A stretch of DNA of 64,000 nucleotides, taken from contig QCXZ01000138.1 in assembly GCA_025024175.1 (NCBI GenBank), forward strand, positions 1,178,002 through 1,242,001, in the 5' to 3' direction. A program made the position numbers and the translations under genes. The stretch is from Rhyzopertha dominica. Its lineage: Eukaryota; Arthropoda; Insecta; Coleoptera; Bostrichidae. The notes beneath the pieces are model-generated. The model was not told the origin of the DNA and did not search any database. It saw nothing but the letters and a program-made list of their open reading frames with translations. Position 1 is the stretch's first letter; each line of letters begins with the position of its first letter. Shown piece by piece: positions 1-12,173 of this stretch.

Positions 1-1494
1 GTTACTGCTAAATAATGCTGCTAATTATTATTATTAAGAGCGTTTCGTATACTTAGAATAAGAACTTTGTGGTATCATATAACAAACATTTTTATTAAAT
101 TCAAGCGCGTTTCTACACCGATGCCGATGACGGGATACGCTTGTTGGGGTGGGTCGCTGTTTGATTTTTTATGTTTTACGTGAATGCGGGCGCGTTCAAA
201 AAGCTGCTTTGTAGTCCGCTATCTGTTATGTAACTTTAAGAAATCTAGTTAGAAATGTTAAGCTATAAATGGCTTATGTTCTGCAAAAGCACCACTTCGT
301 TGTGACTGACCATTTATGATAATAATTATTCCTGTTTTTAGAGTAAGTCTCTTATTAAGTCGTTTAAGATCAAATGTACCTCTCTGCTAATTGAGAATTC
401 CGGATTCTGCTTATTTCCATTAATTAGTGTGAGTTACGACATTCTTTTTTGGAATTGTTATTCATAATGGAGCAACTAGAACAACTACTTATATCAGCTA
501 CGTAAATCAATGTTTTTCGACATGAAAATATTAACATTTCCATCCTTTTACACATACATATGATATATTGATGCCCGTATCGAGAATCTTGAATATCGGT
601 ATTCCAGATATAAGCGTAACCGTATTAATAGCGAGATTCTCAACTACCACCACCTCCCTAACTTAACCTGTATATAATTTTTTAGCAGCTTTTTTATAAA
701 TAAATTTAAGCCATTAATTAATCAATGCAAATGATCACACATAAGTGGTTTCTACGTTATTTTCTTTTTACGATTAATTTATGTTGAATGTCCGCAATTT
801 GATTATTTCGTTTATTATTATTTTGTGACGGAATAAAAATAGCCATTAAATAATGCGGTTTTCGGATCTATAAAATTGTACTTGATATGCTATCTAAAAA
901 GTAACTGTTAAAAACGCATTAGAACAGACGGGATTTATAAAAAAACTTTGGCTATTAAATGTAACGATCCTTTCTAATTATTAGAAAGGCGATATAGTAC
1001 AGGGTATACATCCTTAGAAGCCCAAATATATGTGTACTACATCAAGAGGTGTAGCAGCTTTTTTATTATTATTAAATCAGTTTTAGCGAAAGGCAAGTTT
1101 CGATGAAATTTTTTAATTTATCATCACTTACCTTTATGAATCACATCAAATATGCGAGAGAAATATGCAGTAATGCAATCTAGTGCTTGCCTTTGATTAC
1201 TAATGGAAAAAAATCATTGCAGTTAGCAAGAAATCTGTTTCACATTTGATAATGAATCTGTCTAGCTCGTGGTTATGTATACTTCGCAGTAACGTCATCT
1301 AATGAAGATACCTATTTGCAAACAAACATGTAAAAGTACTATTTTAAGCAAGGCTGCGAATATTTTGCACTTTAATTTTTAAGCCTGGCATCATAAGAAT
1401 TTATTTTGATAGTAACTTATGATTATTTGATATGCATCATGTTTCTGTCCATCACAAATCATACATTATTTAAATGATCCTTCATTTGTTTCAG
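1..1494. other. Intron or upstream non-coding sequence of the left-edge gene
   Basis: AT-rich sequence with no open frame that resembles a protein. It ends in a pyrimidine-rich stretch and AG just before the terminal exon at 1495, so at least its right part is probably the last intron of that gene. I see no transposon ends or RNA gene in it. Confidence 0.5.
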
Positions 1495-1652
1495 GTGACC
1501 CACAAGAAGAGTGCTCTAGATGTGGAAAAATGTTTCTAAGCAACGGCTCGGCAGGTTTCTGTTTGTCCTGCAGAAACCAAAAACCACACGGCGACTCAGC
1601 CGATGATTCCAGTGGCAACCATACTGAAGACAGCAACGGCACTCCCGAATAA
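1495..1652 (+). CDS. C-terminal exon of an unidentified gene with a CxxC...CxxC motif
   Basis: The exon follows a TTTGTTTCAG acceptor and begins with the last two bases of a split codon. It reads about 51 residues to a TAA at 1650-1652. It contains two cysteine pairs, CSRCGKMF and, 16 residues after the first pair, FCLSCRN, which is the spacing of a small zinc-binding knuckle. A hydrophilic Ser/Asp/Asn-rich tail ending NGTPE follows. Codon use is more GC-rich than the flanks, which supports coding. The upstream exons lie left of the window or are unrecognised in it, so I cannot name the protein. The stop codon overlaps an AATAAA at 1648-1653. The frame on the other strand here is a shadow. 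Confidence 0.6.
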
Positions 1653-4454
1653 AATTGCCGAGCTTTACACAGTAGTTTCTAAAATCCGTCCTTTTTGTTA
1701 TTCTATTGTTATTACATTTATAGTACACGTTATCGATAGTGATAAGCGTTAATTTAATGATCTTAAGGGTACAAAATACCGTATTTAGGTGCGATGCTTT
1801 TGACTGTAAGTAACAAGAGGCTAAGCTGGTAAGCGAATGAGGTTTGTTTTAATATTTTTTTTTCAAAATATAGATAGCTTATGACTAGGTAGAGACGTCA
1901 TTTGTCGTTATAACACTCAGTGAATTATGTATATGGATGGGAGATGCAGTTTTGCTACCAAGTATACTAAGTACGTAAATTTCCAAGTAGGGATTTCCAG
2001 GATTGAAGAACTGTATTGCAACTAAAATAACATTGACACACTAAAAGCACTTTAAAATTAAACATAAAATAAGATCAAAGAATATACTACCAAATCAGAC
2101 ATAAAAACGAATTTTTCTTTCGGACACTTTTGCTGGTTTCTAAATTAAATTATACAGTTTGCGTAGAGAGGCTAGACGCGTGACGTAGAAGCTCATAGGG
2201 CGCAATAAGAGACTAATGCTGAAAACATAAAATTATTTATATAATATTGAAATATGCGACAGTTGCTTCGCTGCTTATTAAATGGAACGATAAGGGTCAG
2301 TTCCATCTGATATGGTAGAAAATTACACGTTTTGTACTTATTCCACTTGTGATTTCTTACTTCACCAATAGCCTTATCGCATAGATTATCGTTTTTTAGT
2401 CACTTTCTTTTGTGCTAGAATTATTGGACTTGAAGGATTGCATTTTATTATTGCAAATTCCCAACGAAATTTTGGTGAAACGATAAAAGTAAAAATTGAT
2501 ACCAGTTTCTTTGCTCCCTCATTTGCATAGAGATTTGGACAGTTCCTGGTAAACACAATTAGTTCCACCATTCGACCGCGAGTACATAAATAATAAAATG
2601 TAAATGTGCTCAATAATAAGTTAGTCCTTCGGCGTTTCATTGAAAGTAAAATCCATCGCGCAGAAACAACGGTGTAAACTTTATTGTTCGCGACCAGGTA
2701 AAAACGAACAAAAATCTGGAATGCAAATGAATCGAAAGGTGAATGAGATTATGATAATTATTCATTCGAGACCGCTCAAGCATTATCCCCCATATAGAAT
2801 GTACATCATCCCACACGGTTCAGTATTCCCGATGTTGGCTTAATATCGAATTATACGCACTCGCATGTTCACAGGTTTTAATTGGAGACCGATGTCGGTC
2901 AGATATGTCAATTCGTTCATGTCACGGTCGTCAGATTATGTGCCACGTTCTTACCCTGCCTTCATCCGTTTCACTGATGGCATTTTGTGGTCATTATCAT
3001 TCGTGTATATCACGCCAACCGACTCGTTTTAATAAAAAAGTAACTCGGGTACCTTACAGGCTGTCTCTCTTATTAAGACTCGCTCTTGTTTTTGGACGAA
3101 CGCTCGTTATTATTAATAAAATAAAGTCAGTACCAATACATCTGTTATGTAACGAACGGCAAGAAAAAAACGAAAGCAACTGCTAGAAGGAATTTTCAAG
3201 AACTTTTCAAGTACTTTCGTATATCTTAATGAAATTGAAATGATGGCTTTTTCGTAAATTTTGATACAAATTGCGAAATAGGTAAAAAAATATCGTAACT
3301 GGAAGAAAAAATATAAGCTTAAGAATCTAAAAATTCGCATTTTCACAGAGGACAAAACTCTGGAAGAATAAACAATTTTAATGTGTCTGTTATTTTGTCC
3401 ACTCTTTACGTTGCCAATATTATTTGTTTTATCTTTATTAAATAATCTACCAACTTTCTAGCTGCATAAATAAGTAAAAAAGAATTAATCAAGTATTTTA
3501 ATGCTTGGTCTTTGGATATGATGGAATCAGCACATCTTTATCCTGATATTGGATTGTACCTTTAAGTAAATTACTTCAGTTTCGAACTAATTGCTACATC
3601 TGATACACGCTCCGGTGCTGATGTAGGTTTACCTTGTACTTTTAGTATTTCATTTGTTCAGTAAGCATTACAACATTTTGACAACTATGTGCAAGCGTAA
3701 TACGAAAATTAAATTATGATACTTGCGATAAAATTTAGAAAAACACGTAACATTCTAACTGCCTATGATAAAATATAATGTAGAATATTATATCCCCGAA
3801 GTTATCCAAATGTCTAGACATCAGAGAATGCCCTCAAAATTATGCAGCTTTTATTAGACATTAGTAGACATTACTTGCAATCTATTGGTCAAGGAACAGC
3901 TCTTGCGAAAGTTATTGACATTGTGTCATCATATTTATCAAATAATTTGGTTTGGTATATGGTTTTATTAAGATTTCGTACTATTGCCAACGAGTACTGA
4001 TGAAACATGTTTTCACACTTTCTGTGGGTGGAATTTTTAGAAAAACTGCACTGCCTTTCAGCTTGTGTTTCAGATATGTTTGAAAATTTGGATAAATTGT
4101 AATCTTGTTGTTATTGTGATCATCACAAGCAACAATTTTTTGCTTTATATGTTTGTTTAGTATATTAAGTTTAACTCAAGTGTGCGGGTACTGTTAAAAA
4201 TTCTTATAAAAATAAGTGACATTTCGTAACCTCCAGTTGTTTTTTCACGTTTTTTGTGTGGAAAACGGTTTTTGGTAAATAAATGAAGAATAAGGAAATT
4301 CCCTGTAAGAAGCTCATACAAAGAAGCTTAGGTTTCCCATTATGTTCCAAGAAAAGTATAACAAAATATTTTTTCCTCTTTCGGTAACCTTTGATTTAAA
4401 TATAAAATCACTGCAAAGAATGCTAGAATTTTTTTAATTAACTCCTCCGTTAAT
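1653..4454. other. Intergenic region with no recognisable gene
   Basis: No frame here resembles a protein. 2640-3110 is somewhat richer in GC and in non-repetitive words than its flanks. It contains an octamer-like ATGCAAAT near 2721 and several TAAT cores, so it could be a regulatory element. The rest is plain AT-rich sequence. Confidence 0.4.
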
Positions 4455-5050
4455 TGTTTTTGTATTTTTTTACGGGCTGTGGTTTCTTTTTATAAATTAA
4501 AAACTTGTATTTTTGACTATGTTTCGGCTTTATTTCTCAGGATTTTGCCTTCCTCAGTTGTTAAACAGTCTAGAATAATTAATACTGATACATTAAAAGT
4601 TGTACATTTCTTAAAATTTTTAATTCAAGATATTAGCGGTGGTAGTTGAAATTACTTTTTATACTTTGGGGCTATTCGACCTTTTATTATTCAATTAAGC
4701 TCGACGTTGGAGAAAAAAAAGTTCTTAATTGAATGATAAAAGGTCGAATAGCCCCAAAATATAAAATTTTTATATTTTATCAAAACTTCTTTCCTTTCAA
4801 AATTGATTTATGTCGGTGTCAAAAGATTATAATGACATAAACCAATTTTGAAAGGAAAAAGCTTGGATAAGGCATATATTTTTTATGTATTTTAAGAAAT
4901 GTACAACTTTTAGTGTATTATTATTAATTATTCTGTTTAACACCTGAGGAAGGCAAAAACTTAAAAAATGAAGACAAAACGAAGTCAAAAATACAAGTTT
5001 TTAATTTATAAAAAGGAATCACAGCCCGCGATAGAAAATACAAAAACAAA
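4455..5050. mobile_element. Foldback element made of three hairpins
   Basis: The outer arms (about 4455-4625 and 4880-5050) are long imperfect inverted repeats; both carry, in opposite orientation, the word TATAAATTAAAAACTTGTAT and the CCTTCCTCAG block. Between them lie two further hairpins. Arms 4660-4700 and 4722-4765 match over about 41 bases with two mismatches around GGGGCTATTCGACC. Arms 4791-4814 and 4833-4856 match over 24 bases with one mismatch. There is no coding frame. This looks like a non-autonomous foldback transposon. If transcribed it would form a long double-stranded hairpin. Confidence 0.75.
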
Positions 5051-6629
5051 TAAGTAAATCATAAAGTAGCTTTTGTTTGAAATTCTACTGCTTTTCAAAA
5101 TAAAATCTTTATCAAGAACGAAACCATCTGGACTATAATTTGGTGAAGATTAAATAGTTATATAATCATAATATATCAACAGATTTTTAATGTTAAATCC
5201 CAAAAGAAAAAGCCCAACCTTTGTCGACTGAAGGATATATTTATGTAATTTTAAAAGTCATGTTATTAGTCAAATTAAATGTCGGTTTTAATTAATTTAT
5301 TTAAGGTCAGCTGCTACAAGCAGTCCAGGTATTTTTTTAAATAACAAAGTGAATCTGCATTTATGGTTTATTACATCCAAGCCCTTTAATCTGCAAAAAT
5401 GCTCAAATGTCGATTATTATAATAACATAACTAGCTTCTTTTGGAGCTTAATATATAATTAATACAGTCATGGATGGGATCCCTTCTTTAAAAACCCTTA
5501 TTAAGTACCACTACGGTTTTATGCATCATATTGTCTGAAGCTGTCTGTGTTGCCAGTCCAGTTATCGTCCGGGAACATCTTATTCCCGAACATATATCAC
5601 TCATTTATTAATTAGCGTTCCTTGTATGAGTCGCGATGCGTTCACGATTAATATTTCGATAAGTGTAGCAAAGCTCGCATCCCCCATCCTATCAAATCCT
5701 TTGACAGTGCAGTACCGCACTAAAAACTTTAAGACACAATCCGGACGACAGCCGACAAGGCTATCGTGGATGATGGATTGCCTTAATCGCCTATTAAACA
5801 TTTGTGCCTGTTTGTCGCTTACGTGGACGATTATGATCTTAAACCTTGCTTTATGATTTGAAATTGACGCTCATGTTATTTTGTAAGTATAGGAACACCA
5901 AAAACCTGTCTAGTTTGTAAGATTATAGCCGTCATTTGTATCAACTTTTTTCATAATTATTAATCAATGCAACGTATTGCCTACGTATGCCTTATAAGTT
6001 CAACGACTTTTGCTCTTAAGCAAAACGAAACGAGGATGCTCAAAAACGTACTCATTATGGTATATATAGTTAATTAAGCTTTTCAAAGCACTGCTGTATA
6101 TATCCAATATATGTATTAGTAATTTAAGGGGTTATTGTTTTATCTAGTCAATGATTTTCATAATTATTATTATTATTTCCATTCTCTGTATTGTACATTG
6201 TTAGAAATATATTATGCTTAGTATCCGACATTCTTATTTTTAAATCCCTTTGATGCTATCTAACAGAATATGCTGTGGTTAGTTTTATAGTAATTTATGT
6301 GCTATTATATTCTGTGCTTTTCACTTCCCAGTGTTGAATACATCATCAGTTCATTTCACTGTGAAACCACATAACATCCTGCCCCCTCTGAAGTCGACCT
6401 ATCTGTTTTGGAAAACATAAATTTCTTGCAAGGTTAGATAAATTATGATATAATTCTGCGTAATCTAAAAGATTTTCAAATATTGCAAATATCCGGAATC
6501 AATACCTACTTCGTTATAATAGTATTTTTAAATTTCTTGTGAAAAATAATAATCAGTTTATTAAAGTCACGTTGGATCTAAATCACACCGTTACTTAGTG
6601 ATTTCATAACTACCCTTGTAGTCATTCTA
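5051..6629. other. Intergenic region; GC-richer block at 5600-5860
   Basis: No gene recognised. The block at 5600-5860 has open frames on both strands, but neither resembles a known protein and neither has a convincing start or splice context. It is GC-richer than the flanks and may be a conserved regulatory element or an old transposon scrap. Confidence 0.3.
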
Positions 6630-7570
6630 CATATCTTCGAACGCAGTATACTTATCGTCGGCCTATGATACTGTGTGGAAAAATAATCCATTGAAGACAG
6701 AAGTACATTGTTTTCATCTCAACCATCATCAAAGGACAAAACTTCAAGTTATGGCAAATAACATAATTCTCAAATATAACTTCTCCAAAAGAACTTGGGG
6801 TGACCCTAGATACGTCCTCTAACGTACAAGAAACATCTGAAAAACATCAGTAAAAGAATTACAAACTAGAAATAACATCCTGCATAAGCTTGCTGGTACA
6901 AGTTGGAGTGCAGATGCAAGTGTACTCCGTACTTGCTTTATAGCACTGCTGAGTATTGCTGTCCTCTTTGGAAAAATAGTCATCACACAGGAAAAATTGA
7001 CATTCAACTGAATACTGCAGTGCGACTAATCACTGGAACAATTAAGTCAACTCCATTACCTTGGCTTCCGATTCTTTCAAACATTGGTCCTCCGGAGATT
7101 CGCAGACAGTTTGCTACATATAAAGCTTGGCAAAAATATCAATTAGCTCCTAATGAGTTTCTGATTTCCCGAGATCTGCAAGAGCTACCTACAACTCGGT
7201 TAACTTCCAGAAAACCTCTGTGGACAGAAGATTTCCTTCGTGCTCCTTATACCATTGAAGATGGAAGGTGTTCTGTTTGGCAACTTAAGAAACATGCTAT
7301 ATTCAATCAACAGCTTATAGAGGATCCTACAGAAATGATGGCAGGAACTGACCTGCCCGGAAAGTCTTAGGTCACTCTAAATCGGCTTCGCACTGATCAT
7401 GGGAAATGCAACTTTTTTCTTAATAAATGGGATCCATCTATCAACCCTTCCTTTGAATGTGGAGACCCCTTCCAAACAGATGCCCCCGTACAACATGGCC
7501 TGGTGGTTTTGAGTCTATCCATCGTGTATGATGAATGTGTTGAAGATTGGGTTAAGACAATCGAGATCTG
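6630..7570 (+). mobile_element. Decayed non-LTR retrotransposon, 3' part of the reverse transcriptase ORF
   Basis: Reading across frames gives the order of motifs of an insect LINE reverse transcriptase: an AYDTVW block near 6660, a NPLKTEVHCFHL block near 6690, then an open stretch at 6903-7370 with YSTAEYCCPLW, DIQLNTAVRLITGTI and PWLPILSNI, and finally a NRLRTDHGKCNFFLNKWD tail near 7380-7430. Stops and frameshifts separate the blocks, so the copy is dead. The conserved C-terminal block after the thumb region is typical of jockey/CR1-type elements in insects. It is not a host gene. Confidence 0.8.
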
Positions 7571-8340
7571 ATTGGAGTTTTTCTGCGGTTTTCTTCGATA
7601 CTCTTTCCAGAATAAATACATACATGTATGCGAGATCTCCTATCGTTGAATAAAAAGATTTTTTTATTTCATCGCTTTTATAAAAGTCGACCGTAGTCAC
7701 ATGTAATTAACAGAACTGTGTAATATATTAATGATTTTCATAAGAATGCGATTTTAAAGCAATGGATAATAAGTCTCAAATATTACTTGAATAAAAATAA
7801 AACTCATTACGCTTTAAAAGACGTATTGGTGCTTTAGACGGGAATAACTTTTTTTCAAGTAGAACGGTACTCCGTCAGATGCAAAATTATATTTTCTTTC
7901 TAATAATAGTTTTTAAGTATTTTGCATTTTTTTATAACCTTAAGTAATATATCATTATCAAGTTAGAAATGGTTGGCGTTTGGCAGTTGTTTTATGTTGT
8001 GATTTGTGTAAATAGATGTATTACCAGTAGTTAAATTATGAACACTACCGAAATGTTTAGTCTTGAGGNACTGATTAATGTAGTTTATTTATTCGGTGAA
8101 GCAGAAAAGATCCGCTACTTNCGTCTAAAACAAATGGATAATAATTCTTAAATATTACTCGAACAAATGTCATTAAATTGTAAAAGATCTATTGATGCCA
8201 ACATTTGTTTTTTCAAGCAGGATAACTTCGTTTTTTTAATAAGACATTACTTATACCTTTTCCTACACCATCAGGTGCAAAGTTATTAACCTGACGTTTA
8301 GATTACACCTGTAATCTTTGCCAAACAAAAGAACCTTAAA
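7571..8340. repeat. Two diverged copies of one unidentified repeat
   Basis: About 135 bases at 7757-7890 recur in diverged form at 8128-8290. Shared words include AATGGATAATAA, AAATATTACT, the run ending GTAAAAGA/TAAAAGACGTATTG, TTTTTTTCAAG and CAGATGCAAA/CAGGTGCAAA. Orientation is the same. The unit is AT-rich and non-coding. Confidence 0.5.
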
Positions 8341-8480
8341 GCTGGCCTCGTTGGTCCAGAGAAACGTATTTGCCTCTAGGTCCTGAGATTGCAGGTTCGA
8401 GTTCCACCCAGGGCATTGGTGTTGTACTTGTCTATGTAATAGTGTACTATATATAAGTTTCCAATAAAGAGATAGAAAAA
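8341..8480 (+). mobile_element. tRNA-derived SINE
   Basis: The 5' part looks like a tRNA gene: an A-box-like GTTGGTCCAGAG near 8350-8361 and a B box GGTTCGAGTTC at 8393-8403, followed by the complementary CCACCCAGGG. The cloverleaf is degenerate, with no plausible anticodon arm, so it is not a functional tRNA. A short unrelated tail ends in an A-rich AATAAAGAGATAGAAAAA. Pol III boxes plus a simple A-rich end are the mark of a short retroposon. Confidence 0.7.
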
Positions 8481-8654
8481 CTAATGTGCTAACTAATTGT
8501 CACAAAATGACAGTCCCATAAAGCAATAAAAAAAATAATCTGAAAAACATGTAATGAGTTCCAACAAAATGTTAAAAGTAAATTAACAAATCAGCAAGAA
8601 AGCGACTCGTCATAGAAGCACTTTACCAACCTGATTAAATGCAAATCTTAAACC

Positions 8655-8965
8655 TACTGACCAACCATAATTTCAACTATCCCCATTAAAGTTATTAGTA
8701 TTTCTAGAAATTTTTATAGCTTCTTTTATTAGACGTTTGTAATAATATTTTTCGCTATGTAATTTTTTTTTGTTTTATCAAGAACAATAATTTGTTTAGT
8801 TAAATACAAGTGTTCAGCTACGGAAGATTTATCTTGTGTTGCAGCTTAGTAGCACGTATATGTTCTTCAAAGCTTCAAACACGTACTACCTACTTTTCTT
8901 GTGGTCTGACCTACGTAACACTTGCCACAATAACTAATTATTTTATAAACATCTTCACAATCGAA
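8655..8965 (-). mobile_element. Penelope-like element remnant (GIY-YIG endonuclease end)
   Basis: On the minus strand, allowing two or three frameshifts, the sequence reads DCEDVYKI, YCGKCYVGQTTRKVG, EEHIRATK, SVAEHLYLTKQ and then RLIKEAIKISRNTNNFN. This is the order of the GIY-YIG endonuclease and the C-terminal tail of Penelope-like retroelements. Stops and shifts make it a pseudogene. Confidence 0.7.
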
Positions 8966-11040
8966 ATTCTTCTGCCATTATCAATTGTTACTTAATTACT
9001 TAAAACTTAATTTCGATTATTAAGGTGTATCTACCCAACGAAAATACGGCTGCATTTTAAATATCTTTGGTTAGAAATTATGCCCTCTCTTCAATCTCAA
9101 ATGTTTTTGCAAAGAGATTGTCCTGTATTAGTTCCCTGCTTTGTCAGATTTCACGTAAATAGCGCATATTATACTTAATAAAGAATTATCAAACTTTCCT
9201 TAAATGCAGTACTTTAAACTCACACTTTATACATGCCTCTCTAATTAATTAATAATTGGGCATCGTGCGGAACTCTAGCAATGTCTAATTTACAAACATA
9301 TTTAATTTTTGTATCAAAACCTATAACGGCGTTAACGCAATTTGAAACCAAATCTAGCAGCTTTGTAGTTTGGTCCAAGCGTTCGACTACACTGTCCTTG
9401 TCTCAACGTTCTCTCTTCAGTATGAGCTCACGCTCGACCACATAATCCCGTGCAATGCCAATGGCACTTACTAAACAGTTGGATGAATTAGAAGATAGTG
9501 CTGATGTTCAGAGTCGAGTTTGGCTGCGAGATAGATTTAACTTACTGCCAAAACGTTAATTGTTTTTGCTAAGAAAATTGTACAAGTAAATACATATCCT
9601 TATAGGTACATAAAGTACGGAATTAAAAATTTTGCCTAACTCATGTTTTGAGGTCCTAACTATATAAAAGCGAGTCACAGGAGAGCGGGTTCGGACCTCT
9701 AATATTCGTTATTTAATGATTTTGTAGGAAGTTTTGGGCGTGTTTGCTCTTTATCCCAGCCCAGCTGATACTTTTATCCAAAAATCAAAAACTCACATTC
9801 TGGGGTAAAAGAAGATCCCCTTTTTATAGTACAAGTGTTAAACGTATCGTGTGACTGGGCGCCAGTACCGTCTTCGAAAGCGGTCCCAGACAAACCACGT
9901 ACAGAAATATATTAATAAGATATCACTTTGACATGGCAAGAGGAACCATTAGTATCGCGTTCAGGGTGTGGCACTCTCCCTGACAGACTAAAATGGATCT
10001 TCGCATTGTTATGGCAATGAAATAACTAATTATATCGTCGTGCAGTGCCGGTCTAGAACTGTTTTGCTCCACCACTGTTTAGATTTTATCTACAAGAAGC
10101 GGTAGCTAAGTGATTTTTTCTTACTTTGATTGCTCTTGATTAATGATGCATTTTAATTGTATGTAATCGATGCTACCTTAGATAAGCGGACTTTCGAAAT
10201 GTATTAAGAATGCCTCTACCGACGTTATGCTTGACCCACATTTATCACTCTGTGCTATCTTTGCTCCGCTATTTTCACGGAATGACTATCTAAAAGCTCA
10301 AAAACTCAAACCGTTCATTAAAAGTTTAGTTGTGAAAATTAGCAGTTAGATATAATCGCTCGTACCCTCCTCAAGGAAAATAATTACGCAATTGTGGCAC
10401 TTCTGGTTATACCGGAAGTCACCATTAACTTGGTTATTTTGAATAGAATGATCATTTTTGTGCATTTTTGGATTCGCCTAATCATTACAAATCGTTTCGT
10501 TTATGACAACCTATATCTAGTTTCAGCCGTTTCAGTGCAATTAATTCTTTTCTGAAAGTTTTCAGTTTTGTAGTGTTCTGCAGAAATTTTCGTACTTCAT
10601 AGTTTTTTTTTTCAAGACCACGGCTGGCATTTTGCAACTTGTTATAATAATCATAAAGGTCACTTGTTATGTATATATTTTTTGGGTCTATCAGGAGCAT
10701 ATTTTAATTATCTATCGTTTGGTATCCGCATTCCCTATACCTATTTGTTATAGTTTTAGTCTTATTTTGTGACGTCAGCGTAAAATCACTTACTGAAAAT
10801 AACTAAAAATAGCAGAATAATCGATGTTTACTTGCGTAGATATTACAATATTGCATTTTGGAAATTCTGTACACCCTCTTGATTAATAATTAGGTACCTA
10901 CATCATATTTAATAAAAACTACCTGTGGTAGTAGCTTTTGGAAACAATTTTAAAACAAAGAAATGTTACAAACGTCAAGACTGAATTGTATCGAAAATCT
11001 GCCGTGTAGTGCGTAAGTTTTACTTGTTTATGCTGGTGTT
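8966..11040. other. Intergenic region without a recognisable gene
   Basis: Small frames at 9456-9558 (+, a 34-residue peptide beginning MPMALTKQ) and 10485-10700 (-, a 71-residue Lys-rich peptide) do not resemble anything I know and lack splice or promoter context. 9680-10060 has somewhat higher GC. The rest is AT-rich filler. Confidence 0.35.
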
Positions 11041-11200
11041 AAAAAGATGCAGAACCGACAGTATTCGAAAGAAAACATTTATAATTTGTTTCTGATGCAT
11101 GGAAAATGCAACAAAGTTGTTGAAAGAATATTTAACACGGAATAACNAAAGCCGCNAGCGTTGTACAAAGCTAAATCAAATGTTAAATACTAAGAATAAT
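11041..11200 (+). mobile_element. Transposase N-terminus remnant (helix-turn-helix type)
   Basis: The frame starting YSKENIYNLFLMHGKCNKVV runs to an in-frame TAA after about 27 residues. The pattern (acidic start, I/LYG-x-C/N, then a charged helix) resembles the N-terminal helix-turn-helix of mariner-like transposases common in insects (DUF4817 type). Two N bases and early stops show it is a fragment. Identification is from memory of the pattern only. Confidence 0.4.
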
Positions 11201-11738
11201 TTAATATCCACAAGAAGAAACAGAAATAATAACAATAACATAANAAGAGTAAACAACAACATATGTTCTATGTGGTCTCCATTTCTCCCAATACACCTAA
11301 CTATTCGCGAATGCACACCTTCATTTGTAGCCCTTCTTCACTTCTTGACTGTCTGTTTCCCTTCCTTATAAGAGTCCTTATATATAGAATTCTATATTCA
11401 AAGATACACATACAAACTGAAAAAAAATCACAAATTAAACTGTATTAATTTTCTTACTATATTCATCATTAAAAAATGTAACATAATTATGTCACGAAAA
11501 CTAACATGTAGCTGTGTCTACCCTTCTGTTTAACATTTCAAAAATTTCATGTTGAAAATACAGAATAAAATTACAATGGTGCAGCAGTTATTTAAATCGA
11601 AGTGGATACTTTTAACCGCCCGTTTAGTGGTCTGACCACATTACAGAATGCTGTATAACTGGCTGCATGACAAAATGTATCCATAATTTAATTTAAAAAA
11701 ATTCAATAGATGGTAAGAGTGCAAGCATAAGAATAAGG

Positions 11739-11783
11739 CACAGAAATCTTATTTATTTATTTATTTAATATAAGATTTCTGTG
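11739..11783. repeat. Perfect 14-bp inverted repeat
   Basis: CACAGAAATCTTAT at 11739-11752 is mirrored exactly by ATAAGATTTCTGTG at 11770-11783, with a loop of TTTA repeats. It could be the core of a small MITE or a cruciform-prone site. Confidence 0.7.
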
Positions 11784-12173
11784 GGATAAGGCCTCTAAAA
11801 TAAAATATTTAAATATGTAGTGGTCTTCCATAGGAATTAAGAATACATATATTACATAAAAATGAAGTCCCCACATTAATAAATCTAGGGACTTTACATA
11901 ACAATAGTTGTCAAAATTGAAATTTGATGTTTTGACTATTGACTTTATGGCTTTGACAATTTGACAGGGTAATTGACCTCTGTACTTATTGTTATTAGAA
12001 TTTGACGACCGGTTGGTTGTTTTTATGTTGATTATTGATTGTAGTTTTATAAATAATTCGTGCTAATGGTATACTGATAACTGGCGAACCAAGTATCGCG
12101 TAATAACCGAATACTGTAACTATACACAAACGTCATTGGCGTTCTTCAGTTAAAGATATCAAAAAGCCACAAG

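Noticed and set aside
6903..7370. 155-codon ORF as a host gene
   Set aside because: Its motifs are those of a LINE reverse transcriptase C-terminus and the flanking frames continue the element with breaks.
8350..8415. Functional tRNA gene
   Set aside because: A and B boxes are present but the cloverleaf and anticodon arm are degenerate and a SINE tail follows.
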